This document shows, piece by piece, positions 18,353 to 28,083 of a stretch of 34,522 nt of DNA (its first letter is position 1; every line of letters starts with the position of its first letter). A program made the translations under genes and the position numbers. Below the pieces are notes generated by a model. The model saw only the letters and a list, made by a program, of their open reading frames with translations. It ran no database searches and was not told the origin of the DNA. Source of the stretch: Prochlorococcus sp. AG-347-I06 (GTDB taxonomy: Bacteria; Cyanobacteriota; Cyanobacteriia; PCC-6307; Cyanobiaceae); contig QCBM01000007.1 of assembly GCA_003281605.1 (NCBI GenBank), positions 1 to 34,522 of the forward strand. The letters are read 5' to 3'.

Positions 18353-18811
18353 TTGGAAAAGAAATTATCCAGTGAAAATAATCAACTTTCCTCTGAGCAC
18401 ATACTAGGTTTATTACCTCACAGATATCCTTTTGCTCTTGTGGACAAGGTTATAGAAAATATTCCAGGGGAGAGAGCTGTTGCAGTAAAAAATGTAACTC
18501 TGAATGAGCCTCAATTTCAGGGACACTTTCCTGAGAGACCTTTGATGCCTGGGGTTCTTATTGTTGAATCAATGGCTCAGGTTGGTGGAATTATTGTAAC
18601 GCAAATGCCCGATCTTCCAAAAGGGCTTTTCGTTTTTGCTGGAATCAATAATGTTAAATTCAGAAAACCAGTTGTGCCTGGAGATCAACTGATAATTTCT
18701 TGTGAGTTATTGTCGATTAAAAGACAAAGATTTGGGAAGGTTAAAGGTGAGGTTCACGTTGATAGGAATTTGGTTTGTGCTGGAGAATTAATGTTTTCAT
18801 TAGTTGATTAG
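18353..18811 (+). CDS. fabZ: 3-hydroxyacyl-ACP dehydratase
   Basis: Hot-dog-fold dehydratase of fatty-acid elongation that also sets the pool of 3-hydroxyacyl-ACP used by LpxA. The catalytic pair is H23 ([11 protein letters not shown]) and E72 ([13 protein letters not shown]). [13 protein letters not shown] and [12 protein letters not shown] complete the family pattern. The 152-residue length is normal. The start is TTG at 18353; an ATG-initiated form would lose the catalytic His. It lies between lpxC and lpxA, as in many Gram-negative bacteria. Confidence 0.95.
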   Translation: MEKKLSSENNQLSSEHILGLLPHRYPFALVDKVIENIPGERAVAVKNVTLNEPQFQGHFPERPLMPGVLIVESMAQVGGIIVTQMPDLPKGLFVFAGINNVKFRKPVVPGDQLIISCELLSIKRQRFGKVKGEVHVDRNLVCAGELMFSLVD

Positions 18812-18815
18812 AAAT

Positions 18816-19658
18816 ATGGATCTTAAAAATAATGAATCATACTCAGGCTTTAGTGGTGTAAAAGTTCACCCAAATGCTTTTGTTGATCCAAGTGCCGAAT
18901 TACATGACGGGGTTATTATCTCTCAAGGAGCTGTTGTTGGTCCTGATGTGACTATCGGGAAAGGATCTGAAATAGGACCGAATGCAGTTATTTCTGGAAG
19001 AACTCAAATTGGTATGAACAATAAAGTTTTTCCTAGTGTTTTTATAGGTCTTGATCCCCAGGACCTTAAATATAAAGGGGCCCCTACCGAGGTAATTATT
19101 GGAGATAATAATACTTTCAGAGAATGTGTAACTATTAATAAAGCAACTTTTGAAGGAGAAAAAACTATTATTGGCAATAATAATTTGTTGATGGCTTACA
19201 CTCACATCGGCCATAATTGTGAACTTGGAAATAGGATAGTTTTATCAAATAGTGTTCAAGTTGCAGGCCATGTAAAAATTGAAGATAAAGCTATTATTGG
19301 AGGTTGTTTAGGTATTCATCAATTTGTACAAGTTGGATATTTGGCAATGATTGGAGGAATGACTAGAGTTGATAGAGATGTACCTCCTTTTTGTTTAGCT
19401 GAAGGGCATCCAGGAAGATTGAGAGGTTTGAATAGAATTGGAATTAAGAGAAGTGGTTTATTAGAAAATAAAAATTTTGACTTAAAAATTCTTCAAAGTA
19501 CTTGGAATCTAATTTTCAAATCTAATGATACGATTTCAAGTTCATTAGAAAAATTAATGACAGGAGAATTAGATCTTTCATCTTCAAAATTATGTAATTT
19601 TTTAAAAGAGTCAATATCTAAAGAAAGACGAGGACCAATGCCCATAGTGAATTTATGA
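18816..19658 (+). CDS. lpxA: UDP-N-acetylglucosamine O-acyltransferase
   Basis: Transfers a 3-hydroxyacyl chain to UDP-GlcNAc, the first lipid A step. The N-terminal two thirds is a left-handed beta-helix of hexapeptide repeats (VHPNAFVDPSAEL, VVGPDVTIGKGSEIGPNAVI and so on). The catalytic His is H133 in THIGHNCELG, corresponding to E. coli H125. A helical tail follows RGLNRIGIKRSG. The ATG at 18816, 4 nt after the fabZ stop, is preferred over an in-frame TTG at 18804 that would overlap fabZ and add 4 residues. The stop overlaps the lpxB ATG in an ATGA arrangement. Confidence 0.96.
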   Translation: MDLKNNESYSGFSGVKVHPNAFVDPSAELHDGVIISQGAVVGPDVTIGKGSEIGPNAVISGRTQIGMNNKVFPSVFIGLDPQDLKYKGAPTEVIIGDNNTFRECVTINKATFEGEKTIIGNNNLLMAYTHIGHNCELGNRIVLSNSVQVAGHVKIEDKAIIGGCLGIHQFVQVGYLAMIGGMTRVDRDVPPFCLAEGHPGRLRGLNRIGIKRSGLLENKNFDLKILQSTWNLIFKSNDTISSSLEKLMTGELDLSSSKLCNFLKESISKERRGPMPIVNL

Positions 19659-20833
19659 ATAAAAAGATATTTATAAGTACTGGAGAAGTATCTGGAGATT
19701 TGCACGGAAGTTTGTTATCAAAAGCGTTATTTGATGAAGCCAAAAAAAAATCTATAGATTTAGAAATTTGTGGATTAGGTGGGGAGAGAATGAAGAAAGA
19801 AGGTGTAAAAATTCTTCAAGATACTACATCAATTAGTGCAATAGGAATTTGGGAGGCTTTACCTCTTATTCTGCCAACAATAATAATTCAAAAAAGATTC
19901 TATAAATTACTTAAAAAATATCCCCCAGATTGTTTAATATTGATTGACTATATGGGTCCAAATATAAATATTGGTACTAAATTAAAAAGATCGAAGACAA
20001 AAATTCCAATTTTTTATTATATTGCTCCCCAAGAGTGGGCTTGGAGGGTTGGCAATAATACTACAACAAATCTTATAAAATTTTCTGATAAAATTTTTGC
20101 GATTTTCAAGAAAGAAGCAGAATTTTATCAAAAGAGGGGCGGAAATGTTTTATGGGTTGGACATCCAATGATTGATTTGACAAAAAAACTTCCTCTGAAG
20201 AAAGATGCTCGAACTATTCTCAACCTTCGCCAAGATCAAAACATCATTCTTTTAATGCCCGCATCAAGACCTCAAGAATTGAGATATATATTACCTACTT
20301 TTATGAAAACAGCTAAAAATTTACAACAAAAATATCCAAATTTGGTTGTCTATATCCCCTCCTGTCGAAGTACTTTTGATGAAATATTCAAAAAAGCCTT
20401 AAGAAAATATCAAGTTAAAGGATTTGTGATTTCTCAAAAAGATAGCGCAAAATTAAAGCCTTACATTTATTCGCTCACTAAAATTGCTCTTTGTAAATCT
20501 GGGACAGTTAATATGGAATTAGCCTTGTATGGAATCCCACAGATTGTTGGTTATAGAGTGAGCAGGGTAACTGCTTTTATTGCTAAAAAAATTCTCAATT
20601 TCAAAGTAAGATTTATTTCCCCAGTAAATTTGTTAGTTAATAAATTAATAATCCCTGAGTTTGTGCAGAGAGAATTTGACGAAAAGAAAATTTTCTCCAA
20701 ATCTTGTAGAATTCTTGAGCGGAAGTCAGAAAAAATAAAAATTAAGAAAGGTTATGATTTTTTAAAAAAAGAATTGGGAGAAGAGGGCGTAGTCCAGAGA
20801 GCTGCTAAAGAGATTATTAATTCTATTATTTGA
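19655..20833 (+). CDS. lpxB: Lipid-A-disaccharide synthase
   Basis: GT19 glycosyltransferase that joins UDP-2,3-diacylglucosamine to lipid X. It shows STGEVSGDLHGSLL at the N-terminus, AIGIWEALPLI, LIDYMGPNINIG, YYIAPQEWAWR, WVGHPMIDL and LMPASRPQELRYILP, all in LpxB order, and an acceptor-side loop CKSGTVNMELALYGIP. The 392-residue length fits. The 4-nt overlap with lpxA indicates translational coupling. This completes a bamA-lpxC-fabZ-lpxA-lpxB run; lpxD, lpxH and lpxK are not in the window. Confidence 0.96.
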   Translation: MNKKIFISTGEVSGDLHGSLLSKALFDEAKKKSIDLEICGLGGERMKKEGVKILQDTTSISAIGIWEALPLILPTIIIQKRFYKLLKKYPPDCLILIDYMGPNINIGTKLKRSKTKIPIFYYIAPQEWAWRVGNNTTTNLIKFSDKIFAIFKKEAEFYQKRGGNVLWVGHPMIDLTKKLPLKKDARTILNLRQDQNIILLMPASRPQELRYILPTFMKTAKNLQQKYPNLVVYIPSCRSTFDEIFKKALRKYQVKGFVISQKDSAKLKPYIYSLTKIALCKSGTVNMELALYGIPQIVGYRVSRVTAFIAKKILNFKVRFISPVNLLVNKLIIPEFVQREFDEKKIFSKSCRILERKSEKIKIKKGYDFLKKELGEEGVVQRAAKEIINSII

Positions 20834-20849
20834 ACTTTATAATAAAAAA

Positions 20850-21452
20850 ATGAAATATTTCCTACCTCTCATAATTGCTCTGTCAATATTTATCCACCCT
20901 GTAAACGCTTTTGCAGAGGAATTGATTCTCGCAGGAGGTTGCTTTTGGTGTTTAGAACATGATTTAGAGTCATTAAAGGGGATAAATTTTGTACAAAGTG
21001 GATATTCAGGTGGAGACTTACAAAATCCTACCTACGAAAATCATGAAGGACATCAAGAAGTAGTTTTGGTGGACTATGATTCCCAATTGGCAACTTTACC
21101 CAAGATACTTAGGCTCTATTTCAGAAATATTGATCCTTTGGACGGCGGGGGCCAATTTTGTGATCGTGGAGATTCTTATAGGCCAGTGATCTTTTTCAAA
21201 GATGAAACTGAGGAAAATGATGCAAAAAATGCTATTTTTGCGGCCTCTAACGAGTTGCGAGTGCCATTAGAAAAAATATCTGTAGAACTAAAATCAAAAG
21301 GTCAATTTTGGTTGGCTGAAGAATATCATCAGGATTTCGCTGATAGAAATGAATTGAAATATAAGTTTTATAGATTCTCTTGTGGGAGAGATCAGAAGTT
21401 GGATAAATTATGGGGCGATAACGCTAGATCAACAAATCTTTGGAATGAATGA
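20850..21452 (+). CDS. msrA: Peptide methionine-S-sulfoxide reductase A, exported form
   Basis: Reduces methionine-S-sulfoxide in oxidised proteins. The catalytic motif is GCFWC with C31 as nucleophile, followed by SGYSGGDLQNPTYENH and LDGGGQFCDRGDSYRPVIF. The C-terminal Cys (FSCGRDQ) may act as resolving residue. The first 22 residues (KYFLPLIIALSIFIHPVNAFA) form a signal peptide, so the enzyme probably acts in the periplasm or thylakoid lumen. That would suit repair of oxidised envelope or photosynthetic proteins (inferred). It lies 16 nt after lpxB and may be the last gene of that operon. It converges on pepA. Confidence 0.94.
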   Translation: MKYFLPLIIALSIFIHPVNAFAEELILAGGCFWCLEHDLESLKGINFVQSGYSGGDLQNPTYENHEGHQEVVLVDYDSQLATLPKILRLYFRNIDPLDGGGQFCDRGDSYRPVIFFKDETEENDAKNAIFAASNELRVPLEKISVELKSKGQFWLAEEYHQDFADRNELKYKFYRFSCGRDQKLDKLWGDNARSTNLWNE

Positions 21453-21463
21453 TTTAAATATAG

Positions 21464-22936
21464 TTATTTATTTTTAATCCATTGAACAAGAGTTTTAACT
21501 CCAAAACCGGTTGCACCTGATGGGTTAATCCCCTTATTCTTGTCAGTCCAACAAGTCCCAGCAATATCAATATGAGCCCATTTAATCTCTGGCTCAAAGA
21601 ATTCCTCTAAAAACAAAGCAGCAGTTATTGAGCCACCTGCTCTAGGACCTGTATTTTTCATGTCAGCTATATGAGACTTTAACCCTTCTTTATAAGATTT
21701 TTGTAAAGGCATTTGCCATAATTCTTCTCCAGACTCGGCTGATGCGGCTTTTAGGTCATTTGCTAGATCATCATTATTGCTCCAGAATCCTGCTACATCA
21801 TTCCCTAATGCAACAACGATAGCTCCTGTTAAAGTGGCAAGATCTATTATTGAATCCGGTTTTAAATTTGATGCGTAAGTTAAAGCATCAGCTAATGTGA
21901 GTCTACCCTCTGCATCAGTGTTATTTATTTCAATTGTCTTACCATTAGATGCTTTAACTACATCTCCAGGATGTACTGCAGATCCGTTTATCATATTTTC
22001 GCAAGATGCCACAATAAAATGAATTTCTAATCCCTTTGGTTTTATTGCTCCTAGCGCTTTTGCTGCTCCTAAAACTGCAGCGCTTCCGCCCATATCATAT
22101 TTCATCATTTCAATTTGAGAGGCTCCCACTTTTAGGTTGTATCCACCAGAATCAAAGGTTAAACCCTTCCCAACAAGCGCAATCTTTTCTTTTATAGGCC
22201 CCTCTGACTTTAAAGTAAGATGTATAAATTTAGGATCTAGATCAGACCCTTTTGCTACAGCTAAATATGCACCCATCCCTAAATCTTCACAATCTTTTGC
22301 CTCTAAAATTTTTACTCCCAAACCATGATCTTTAGCTATTTGAGAAGCTTGTATAGACATTTCCTGAGGAGTAAGGCTATTTGGAGGGGCGGCTACAAGT
22401 CTTCTTGCTAGTTCTACACCTTCACATATTTGTGCTGTCTCTTCAAAGCTAATATTCTCAAATTTTTTCAAATTCAAGAACTCTATTTCTTTAAGAACTT
22501 TCTTTTCATCTTTTTTCTTATTGAATCTATTGTCCTTATAGGCAGATAATCTGACTGACTCTGCTAATTGACTTATTTCTAGTTGTGAATTTATAAATTC
22601 CCAAGGTAGCAAGATGCTAATTTTTTCATTTTTATCAACAGTTTTCCTAACTAGATTTCCTATAGAGTTTTCTATATCACTTTTATTTAGGTCTTTTGAT
22701 TTGCCAAGACCAACTATGAATAAAGTTTCTAATTTTTGATCTAAAAATTCAAAGTTTAAAGTTTTTCCTTTTTCTCCTTTAAATTTTTTTTGAGTAACCT
22801 TTTTTAGTAATAATTTTGGGTCAATAACAAATTTTATGTTTTCAAGTTGGCTTGCAATTTCTTCCTCTAAAACTCCAAAAATTAATGAAGCACCTTGCCA
22901 GTTATCTAGATTTTTTTGGAATGTGGAAAATTGCAT
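21464..22936 (-). CDS. pepA: Leucyl aminopeptidase, M17 family
   Basis: Cytosolic two-metal aminopeptidase that removes N-terminal residues from peptides. The 490-residue length is standard. The catalytic domain shows [16 protein letters not shown] (metal-binding Lys and Asp), [26 protein letters not shown] (the M17 signature, with metal-binding Asp and Glu and the catalytic Arg), and [12 protein letters not shown]. The N-terminal macro-like domain (about 1-160) is less conserved, as usual. The ATG at 22936 lies 24 nt downstream of the GIY-YIG-like gene, so the two may share a transcript. Confidence 0.96.
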   Translation of the reverse strand: MQFSTFQKNLDNWQGASLIFGVLEEEIASQLENIKFVIDPKLLLKKVTQKKFKGEKGKTLNFEFLDQKLETLFIVGLGKSKDLNKSDIENSIGNLVRKTVDKNEKISILLPWEFINSQLEISQLAESVRLSAYKDNRFNKKKDEKKVLKEIEFLNLKKFENISFEETAQICEGVELARRLVAAPPNSLTPQEMSIQASQIAKDHGLGVKILEAKDCEDLGMGAYLAVAKGSDLDPKFIHLTLKSEGPIKEKIALVGKGLTFDSGGYNLKVGASQIEMMKYDMGGSAAVLGAAKALGAIKPKGLEIHFIVASCENMINGSAVHPGDVVKASNGKTIEINNTDAEGRLTLADALTYASNLKPDSIIDLATLTGAIVVALGNDVAGFWSNNDDLANDLKAASAESGEELWQMPLQKSYKEGLKSHIADMKNTGPRAGGSITAALFLEEFFEPEIKWAHIDIAGTCWTDKNKGINPSGATGFGVKTLVQWIKNK

Positions 22937-22960
22937 TTGTAAAATGGTTTTAATTAACTT

Positions 22961-23572
22961 TTAATTGTTTGTGAAAGTAGTTGTCCACCTATCTCGAGTT
23001 TCTTTATTAAAAGGTGGTAACCATAAATATATCAGTTGCTGTTCTAATTTACGTCTTAATTTTACTTCTTTAGGTACATCTAAGAAGAAACGAATATCTT
23101 GGTGACTTGAGAGTTTGTTATGAGCTAGGGCTTCTTTATAGTTCATGAGGTAATTTTTACAGTCATGTTCTCCCTTCCATCTTTTATTTGCTGAATTTGT
23201 TTCTCCTATATAAAGGATTATTTTAGAACTCGCCATCGAGTCAATTACAAAATACATTGCTGGCCCATTGTGTATATATTGATTAGTTCTCCAAAAGTTC
23301 AATGATAATGGCTGCAAGGAAAACGGATCAATTTTTCTTTCATTGGAAATTTTTTTTATAGGAAGACTTGTTTGGTGCAAAGTTTTATTGAGATTATCTT
23401 TTGAAATTTTTAATTGGTGATTATGTATTCTATCCCTCCATTCAGTTAGGATTTCGCCTTTGATTTTTAGATTATTTGAGTGTTGAAAATTTGTTGATGT
23501 ATTTACATTTGAACCAAATAGTTCAAATTGTCTATTTTGGTTTGAAATATTATTTACGTTAAATTTTTCCAA
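22961..23572 (-). CDS. Stand-alone GIY-YIG-like protein
   Basis: Residues 103-190 look like a GIY-YIG fold. There is a GIY-like strand at M106-Y107-F108, then YIG at 121-123 in ILYIGETNS, the usual catalytic-type Arg at R131 (NKRWKGEH), Glu at E177 (RRKLEQQLIYLW) and Asn at N189 (PPFNKE). The spacing and order of these residues fit GIY-YIG endonucleases, but this is pattern matching by eye. The N-terminal 100 residues are polar (Asn/Gln/Ser-rich) with no recognised domain. The protein lacks the UvrC domains and homing-endonuclease DNA-binding modules. A nuclease role is inferred, not shown. The ATG at 23572 is divergent from the DUF1825 gene and lies upstream of pepA. Confidence 0.72.
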   Translation of the reverse strand: MEKFNVNNISNQNRQFELFGSNVNTSTNFQHSNNLKIKGEILTEWRDRIHNHQLKISKDNLNKTLHQTSLPIKKISNERKIDPFSLQPLSLNFWRTNQYIHNGPAMYFVIDSMASSKIILYIGETNSANKRWKGEHDCKNYLMNYKEALAHNKLSSHQDIRFFLDVPKEVKLRRKLEQQLIYLWLPPFNKETRDRWTTTFTNN

Positions 23573-23721
23573 TATTTATAAACCATGTTTACTAAATTTA
23601 ATTCTGAAAAAATATAAATCAAAGAATTATTTATAAACTAAAATTTATTAATCTTCTAATCAATTTAAAAGATTCTTGTTATCTTGTAATTGAGCCTTAA
23701 TCTGCGAAGTAAAAAATAAAA

Positions 23722-24045
23722 ATGGGATTCTTTGAGTCAGACATCGTTCAAGAAGAAGCTAAAAAGCTTTTTACAGATTACCAAGAACTTATGAAGCTTG
23801 GCTCTGATTATGGGAAATTTGACAGAGAAGGGAAAAAAATGTTTATAAAAAAAATGGAATCTCTTATGGATCGTTATAAGGTTTTTATGAAAAGATTTGA
23901 ATTGTCTGAAGATTTTCAAGCAAAAATGACAGTAGAACAATTAAAGACACAGTTAAGTCAATTTGGGATTACTCCTGATCAAATGTTCGATCAAATGAAT
24001 AAAACCTTAATAAGAATGAAGGATGAACTTGATAAAACTTCTTAA
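23722..24045 (+). CDS. DUF1825 family protein
   Basis: This 107-residue, mostly helical cytosolic protein matches my memory of the cyanobacterial DUF1825 family. It has FFESDIVQEEAKKLFTDYQ at the N-terminus, then LGSDYGKFDREGKK, MKRFELSEDF and MTVEQLKTQLSQFGITPDQM. The protein is charged, lacks membrane segments, and is probably all alpha. The function is unknown. It lies 19 nt upstream of tyrS on the same strand. Confidence 0.88.
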   Translation: MGFFESDIVQEEAKKLFTDYQELMKLGSDYGKFDREGKKMFIKKMESLMDRYKVFMKRFELSEDFQAKMTVEQLKTQLSQFGITPDQMFDQMNKTLIRMKDELDKTS

Positions 24046-24064
24046 AATTGACGGTTAAATCTTC

Positions 24065-25303
24065 ATGACAGATAATTTAAAATTGCCATCATGGCTGTCA
24101 AGAGGAATAGAAGAATATTTTCCAATTAAGGGATCAGATCAAACCTTTTCGCAGATAATTGATCATGCGAAAAAAAATAATAAAAAATTAAGGGTTAAAC
24201 TCGGCATCGATCCAACTGGAACCGATATTCATCTTGGGCACAGCATATTGTTTAAAAAACTTAGGGCATTCCAAGATAATGGACATATTGCAGTTTTAAT
24301 TATTGGGGATTTTACTGCTCAAATTGGAGATCCAACCGGAAAAAATAAAACAAGAGTTCAGTTAGCGGAACAACAAGTTAAGGATAATGCAAAAACATAT
24401 TTAACCCAACTAGGGATGGGAAAGCCAGCCAATGAATCTATTTTAGATTTTGACTCAAAAGATAGAATAGAAATTAGATATAACAGTGAATGGTTAAAAG
24501 GATTAAATCTTAATTCCATAATTGACTTAATGGGGAGTGCAACAGTTAGTCAAATGCTTGCTAAGGAAGAATTTAATAAAAGGTACACAGCGCAAGTTCC
24601 AATTTCTTTACATGAATTCTTGTATCCACTATTACAAGGTTACGATTCGGTAGTTGTTCAATCAGATATTGAGCTTGGAGGCACAGATCAGAAATTTAAT
24701 ATTGCAATAGGAAGAGACCTTCAAAAGCATTTTAAACAAGAACCTCAATTTGGTGTTCTGCTGCCAATTTTGACAGGTTTAGATGGAGTTAAGAAGATGA
24801 GTAAATCTGAATTTAATACCGTCGGTTTAACTGAAGATCCTCTTTCAATGTATTCAAAATTAGAAAAAGTACCCGATAATATAATACCCACCTATTTTGA
24901 ATTACTTACTGAATTAGATTTAAGTTTTCTTGAAAACTCAAATCCTCGTGAATTACAGAGAAGAATGGCTTTAGAGGTTACTACTTTATTCCATGGGGCC
25001 GAAGAAGCATTAAAGGCGCAATCAAACTGCGAAAAATTATTCCTTGGACAGAAAGAAAAAGTTGGAGAAATTCCAGAGATTTCTTTAAAAGAAGTAGTTT
25101 TTCCAGTAAAGTTTTTCTACTTATTAAGTGCTCTAAAACTTTTCAAATCTAGCAGCGAATCCAAAAGATCTATTAAAGGTGGGGGTGTAAAAATTGATAG
25201 TCAAAAAGTAATAAATCCTGATTTAGTTTTTAATTCAAAAAATGATTTGGAAGGAAAAATTTTGCAAATTGGAAAAAAAATAATTAAGAGGTTTGAAAAC
25301 TGA
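24065..25303 (+). CDS. tyrS: Tyrosyl-tRNA synthetase
   Basis: Class I synthetase that charges tRNA-Tyr. The HIGH-type motif is HLGH at 56-59 in GTDIHLGHS, and the KMSKS motif is intact in [10 protein letters not shown]. The [10 protein letters not shown] segment that shapes the tyrosine/adenylate pocket is present. The C-terminal S4-like RNA-binding domain (about 345-412) includes [17 protein letters not shown]. The 412-residue length fits the TyrRS form lacking long insertions. pyrF follows almost without a gap. Confidence 0.96.
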   Translation: MTDNLKLPSWLSRGIEEYFPIKGSDQTFSQIIDHAKKNNKKLRVKLGIDPTGTDIHLGHSILFKKLRAFQDNGHIAVLIIGDFTAQIGDPTGKNKTRVQLAEQQVKDNAKTYLTQLGMGKPANESILDFDSKDRIEIRYNSEWLKGLNLNSIIDLMGSATVSQMLAKEEFNKRYTAQVPISLHEFLYPLLQGYDSVVVQSDIELGGTDQKFNIAIGRDLQKHFKQEPQFGVLLPILTGLDGVKKMSKSEFNTVGLTEDPLSMYSKLEKVPDNIIPTYFELLTELDLSFLENSNPRELQRRMALEVTTLFHGAEEALKAQSNCEKLFLGQKEKVGEIPEISLKEVVFPVKFFYLLSALKLFKSSSESKRSIKGGGVKIDSQKVINPDLVFNSKNDLEGKILQIGKKIIKRFEN

Positions 25304-25309
25304 AAATTG

Positions 25310-26038
25310 ATGCATAACAGATTTAATTCAGAAGATAAAATAATATTGGCAATTGATGGATTAGATGTAAGTCAAGCAAAATTACTTTTGGAAAAATGTC
25401 CTAATATTAAGTGGGTTAAAGTTGGTTTAGAACTTTTTGTTAGGGAAGGTCCAAGAGTTATTGAAATATTAAAAGGTTTAAATAAAAAAATTTTTTTAGA
25501 CTTAAAATTTCATGATATTCCAAATACCATGCGTGCAGCATGTTTCCAAGTTTCAAAATTAGGGGTTGATATAATTTCTATTCATGCTTCAGCAGGTTTA
25601 AAAGCTCTTAAGGATTCGAAAAAAGCATCTTTAGAAGGAGCCACCTCAGTCAGTGTAAAACCTCCATTGGTTGTAGGAATAACTGTTTTAACAAGCTTTT
25701 CTCTTAAAGATTTTCAAACTGATCTTGATAGAAATAATTCAATTGAAGAAAATGTATTGAGACTTGCAAAGTTGTCTTTTGATGCCGGATTAGATGGATG
25801 TGTTTGTTCCCCTTGGGAGGTAAAAATGTTGAGATCTAATTATAAGGATAATTTTGAACTTATTACACCAGGTATCAGATTAAATATTGACAATAAAGAT
25901 GATCAAAATAGAATAATGACCCCTTATAAAGCTATAGATAATGGCGCTTCTAAGTTGGTCATTGGTAGATCAATTTCGAAAGCTATAGAACCTAATAAAG
26001 CTCTAATAGAAATCTTTAAATCTATTGATTCTGATTAA
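25310..26038 (+). CDS. pyrF: Orotidine-5'-phosphate decarboxylase
   Basis: Decarboxylates OMP to UMP, the last step of UMP synthesis. The core catalytic motif [10 protein letters not shown] carries the Asp/Lys/Asp set typical of the family. The strand-1 motif LAIDGLD, the VGLELF segment, and the phosphate-binding ITPGIRL and [10 protein letters not shown] are present. The 242-residue length is normal. I prefer ATG 25310 over an adjacent in-frame TTG at 25307. The last 17 nt overlap the end of plsY on the other strand. Confidence 0.96.
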   Translation: MHNRFNSEDKIILAIDGLDVSQAKLLLEKCPNIKWVKVGLELFVREGPRVIEILKGLNKKIFLDLKFHDIPNTMRAACFQVSKLGVDIISIHASAGLKALKDSKKASLEGATSVSVKPPLVVGITVLTSFSLKDFQTDLDRNNSIEENVLRLAKLSFDAGLDGCVCSPWEVKMLRSNYKDNFELITPGIRLNIDNKDDQNRIMTPYKAIDNGASKLVIGRSISKAIEPNKALIEIFKSIDSD

Positions 26039-26615
26039 TTTTGGATTCTTCTCCTTTAAGCAATCTTGTTATGTTTGTTCTATGTTTCCAGATTACTAAT
26101 AATGCGACAATTAGACTTATAAAAAAGTATGAGTGCATAAATTTACCTAGGTAAAAAAACATAAAAATAGGAAGTAAGATTGCAGCTGAAATACTTGATA
26201 AAGAAACAAATTTAGTTTTTGTTAGGACTATTAAAAAAATGCCAAGAGATGCGAGTCCAACTTTCCAAGAAAGAGCTAAAAACATACCTAATCCAGTTGC
26301 AACAGCTTTTCCTCCTTTACCTCTAAGCCATATTGGCCAAATATGTCCTGAGATAGCGGATATCCCTGCTATAACTTCTATTAATCCTTGATATGTGTAA
26401 TATTGAGCAATTTTTACTGCAATAAGGCCTTTCCCAACGTCAATGATAAATACAAAAAGTGCTGGCCATTTCCCAACATTTCTTAAAACATTTGTGGCAC
26501 CTGTAGATCCAGAACCTATAGTTCTTAGATCTATATTTTTGAGATATTTTCCAATTAAAAAACCTGTCGGAAGTGATCCTAAAAGATAACTTGCAAAAAT
26601 TATTAAGATATTCAT
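26022..26615 (-). CDS. plsY: Acyl-phosphate glycerol-3-phosphate acyltransferase
   Basis: Integral membrane enzyme that makes lysophosphatidic acid from acyl-phosphate and glycerol-3-phosphate. The 197-residue protein has about five hydrophobic segments and the three conserved PlsY loops: [35 protein letters not shown], and the C-terminal [17 protein letters not shown]. The ATG at 26615 is 5 nt downstream of the DUF3086 gene, so it is the last gene of a five-gene minus-strand run. Its stop lies inside pyrF. Confidence 0.95.
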   Translation of the reverse strand: MNILIIFASYLLGSLPTGFLIGKYLKNIDLRTIGSGSTGATNVLRNVGKWPALFVFIIDVGKGLIAVKIAQYYTYQGLIEVIAGISAISGHIWPIWLRGKGGKAVATGLGMFLALSWKVGLASLGIFLIVLTKTKFVSLSSISAAILLPIFMFFYLGKFMHSYFFISLIVALLVIWKHRTNITRLLKGEESKINQNQ

Positions 26616-26620
26616 AAAGC

Positions 26621-27631
26621 TTAGTTTAGTTCAAGATCATCGTAAATTTCATTATCTGAACTAGCAAATGCAGCCCATAATGGGAATTGAAGTATTGGAA
26701 TTTCAACAGAGGTTTCTGCTGCATCAATGATAATAAATGGCAATTCTTCATTCGCTTCTAATCTATCAGCTCTCTCGATGACACCTTCAGGCCTTTCAAA
26801 AAGAACAATCCCACTATTAGGTCCAAAGTCATCCCTTGTTAGACCAAGTGAATCTTGAAGAATTCTTCTCCATTCACCTAATCGTTCAGGCTGCGAAGCT
26901 AAAATAAGAGTCTGAAATTGATCTCCATATAATTCGCCAAGTATAGATATTAAGCCAGCTGATAACAAGGCATTTTTTTGTCTAGATCCTCTACTTTCAA
27001 GAGAACCTCTTCCGCCCATGTTAAAGAACCAATCATCCATAATTTCTATATCTGAGGAATCAAGACTCCGTCTTAATTTCCAAGGTTCTGCATAAAAGTC
27101 GGGTTGTCCTGTGAAACTTGAAAAGCAACTTTTTATAATCTCTTCATCTGGCTTAAATGTCTCGGAAAGAGCAGGAACATTAACTACATTATTTGCGCTA
27201 TTGCCTTGCTTTTTCTCATCAAGGGGAGAAGGCTTTACAATTATTGGTTGAGAAACTAATTCAAGTTTCTCTACGTTTTGTGAAAGATTCTGCAAAGCTC
27301 CAGTTAAGTACTCTTGAAAGCCTTTAACTCTTTTAGCAATATTATCTGACTGTCCTTTAAAATTAGACTCAATATCTTTTTCTATTTGATTTTTTTTGGT
27401 TTCTAAGTCTTTTATTTCTTTAACTAAAGAATCTTTTTTTGAAAAGAGATCTCTAAAAATTTCATTAGAAATTTCATCAAAAGATTTAGTTGATTTATCG
27501 TTTTTCGGTGTAATTTTTTTATTTTGAGTTGTATTTTTCTTACTAATTTGTTTGGTTTTATCATCTGAAATTGACTTATCTATTTTTAATTCCTTTTCAG
27601 GATTATTGTCGGAAATTTCTGTATTGGTCAT
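26621..27631 (-). CDS. DUF3086 family protein
   Basis: A cyanobacterial protein of 336 residues that I match from memory to DUF3086. The first 60 residues are Lys/Asn/Ser-rich and probably disordered. A coiled coil follows at about 60-125 ([14 protein letters not shown] and nearby heptads). A globular C-terminal domain (about 170-336) contains [38 protein letters not shown], and [20 protein letters not shown]. No membrane segment is visible. The function is unknown. It lies between the DUF3119 gene and plsY, so a role at the membrane or in lipid handling is suggested by context only. Confidence 0.82.
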   Translation of the reverse strand: MTNTEISDNNPEKELKIDKSISDDKTKQISKKNTTQNKKITPKNDKSTKSFDEISNEIFRDLFSKKDSLVKEIKDLETKKNQIEKDIESNFKGQSDNIAKRVKGFQEYLTGALQNLSQNVEKLELVSQPIIVKPSPLDEKKQGNSANNVVNVPALSETFKPDEEIIKSCFSSFTGQPDFYAEPWKLRRSLDSSDIEIMDDWFFNMGGRGSLESRGSRQKNALLSAGLISILGELYGDQFQTLILASQPERLGEWRRILQDSLGLTRDDFGPNSGIVLFERPEGVIERADRLEANEELPFIIIDAAETSVEIPILQFPLWAAFASSDNEIYDDLELN

Positions 27632-27666
27632 TTAAATAATTTTGATGATTAAGCAAAGTCTGAATT

Positions 27667-28083
27667 TTAAGAATTTTTAATTTCCAGGGAGTCAACTTTT
27701 TTTAAGAGCTCATCTTTTAATTGCTTTGGATTAAATAAAATTGGTAATAAATGAGGACTGGACTTTTCTCTAAAATAAAAAATACCTGGGATTATAGGGA
27801 AAAAGAATTTCCATGATATCCAGTTCTTGAATGGAAAAGTTCTAATCTCTTTCCCTAATTGTAAAACGATAAAATCATCATTTGTTATTTTTATTCTTAA
27901 GGTGAATGACTGAAGTAACAAAAAAAAGCTAAAAGAAGCAAAAACTATTGTTGGCAAAGAACCAATGTTCAAAAACAAAAGCATAAAACTTAAAACTATT
28001 AGAATGATTGGCAACTGAAATGATGGAGATATTATTACTGGGTCCTCTTTTTTTGATTTAGTGTTAAACATAGGGTCATCCAA
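27667..28083 (-). CDS. DUF3119-like small membrane protein
   Basis: A 138-residue protein with two closely spaced hydrophobic segments (LPIILIVLSFMLLFLNIG and IVFASFSFFLLLQ) forming a hairpin at about 24-65. A cytosolic-looking domain follows, with LQLGKEIRTFPFKNWISW and FYFREKSSPHLLPILF, resembling a PH-like membrane-associated fold. It matches my recollection of DUF3119, found in cyanobacteria beside MlaE permeases. Its start overlaps the end of the MlaE gene by 8 nt, so the two are probably translated together and may act together. Confidence 0.78.
   Translation of the reverse strand: MDDPMFNTKSKKEDPVIISPSFQLPIILIVLSFMLLFLNIGSLPTIVFASFSFFLLLQSFTLRIKITNDDFIVLQLGKEIRTFPFKNWISWKFFFPIIPGIFYFREKSSPHLLPILFNPKQLKDELLKKVDSLEIKNS

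Noticed and set aside
18900-19214. 104-codon minus-strand frame inside lpxA
   Set aside because: Created by the hexapeptide-repeat periodicity of lpxA; the plus-strand product is certain.
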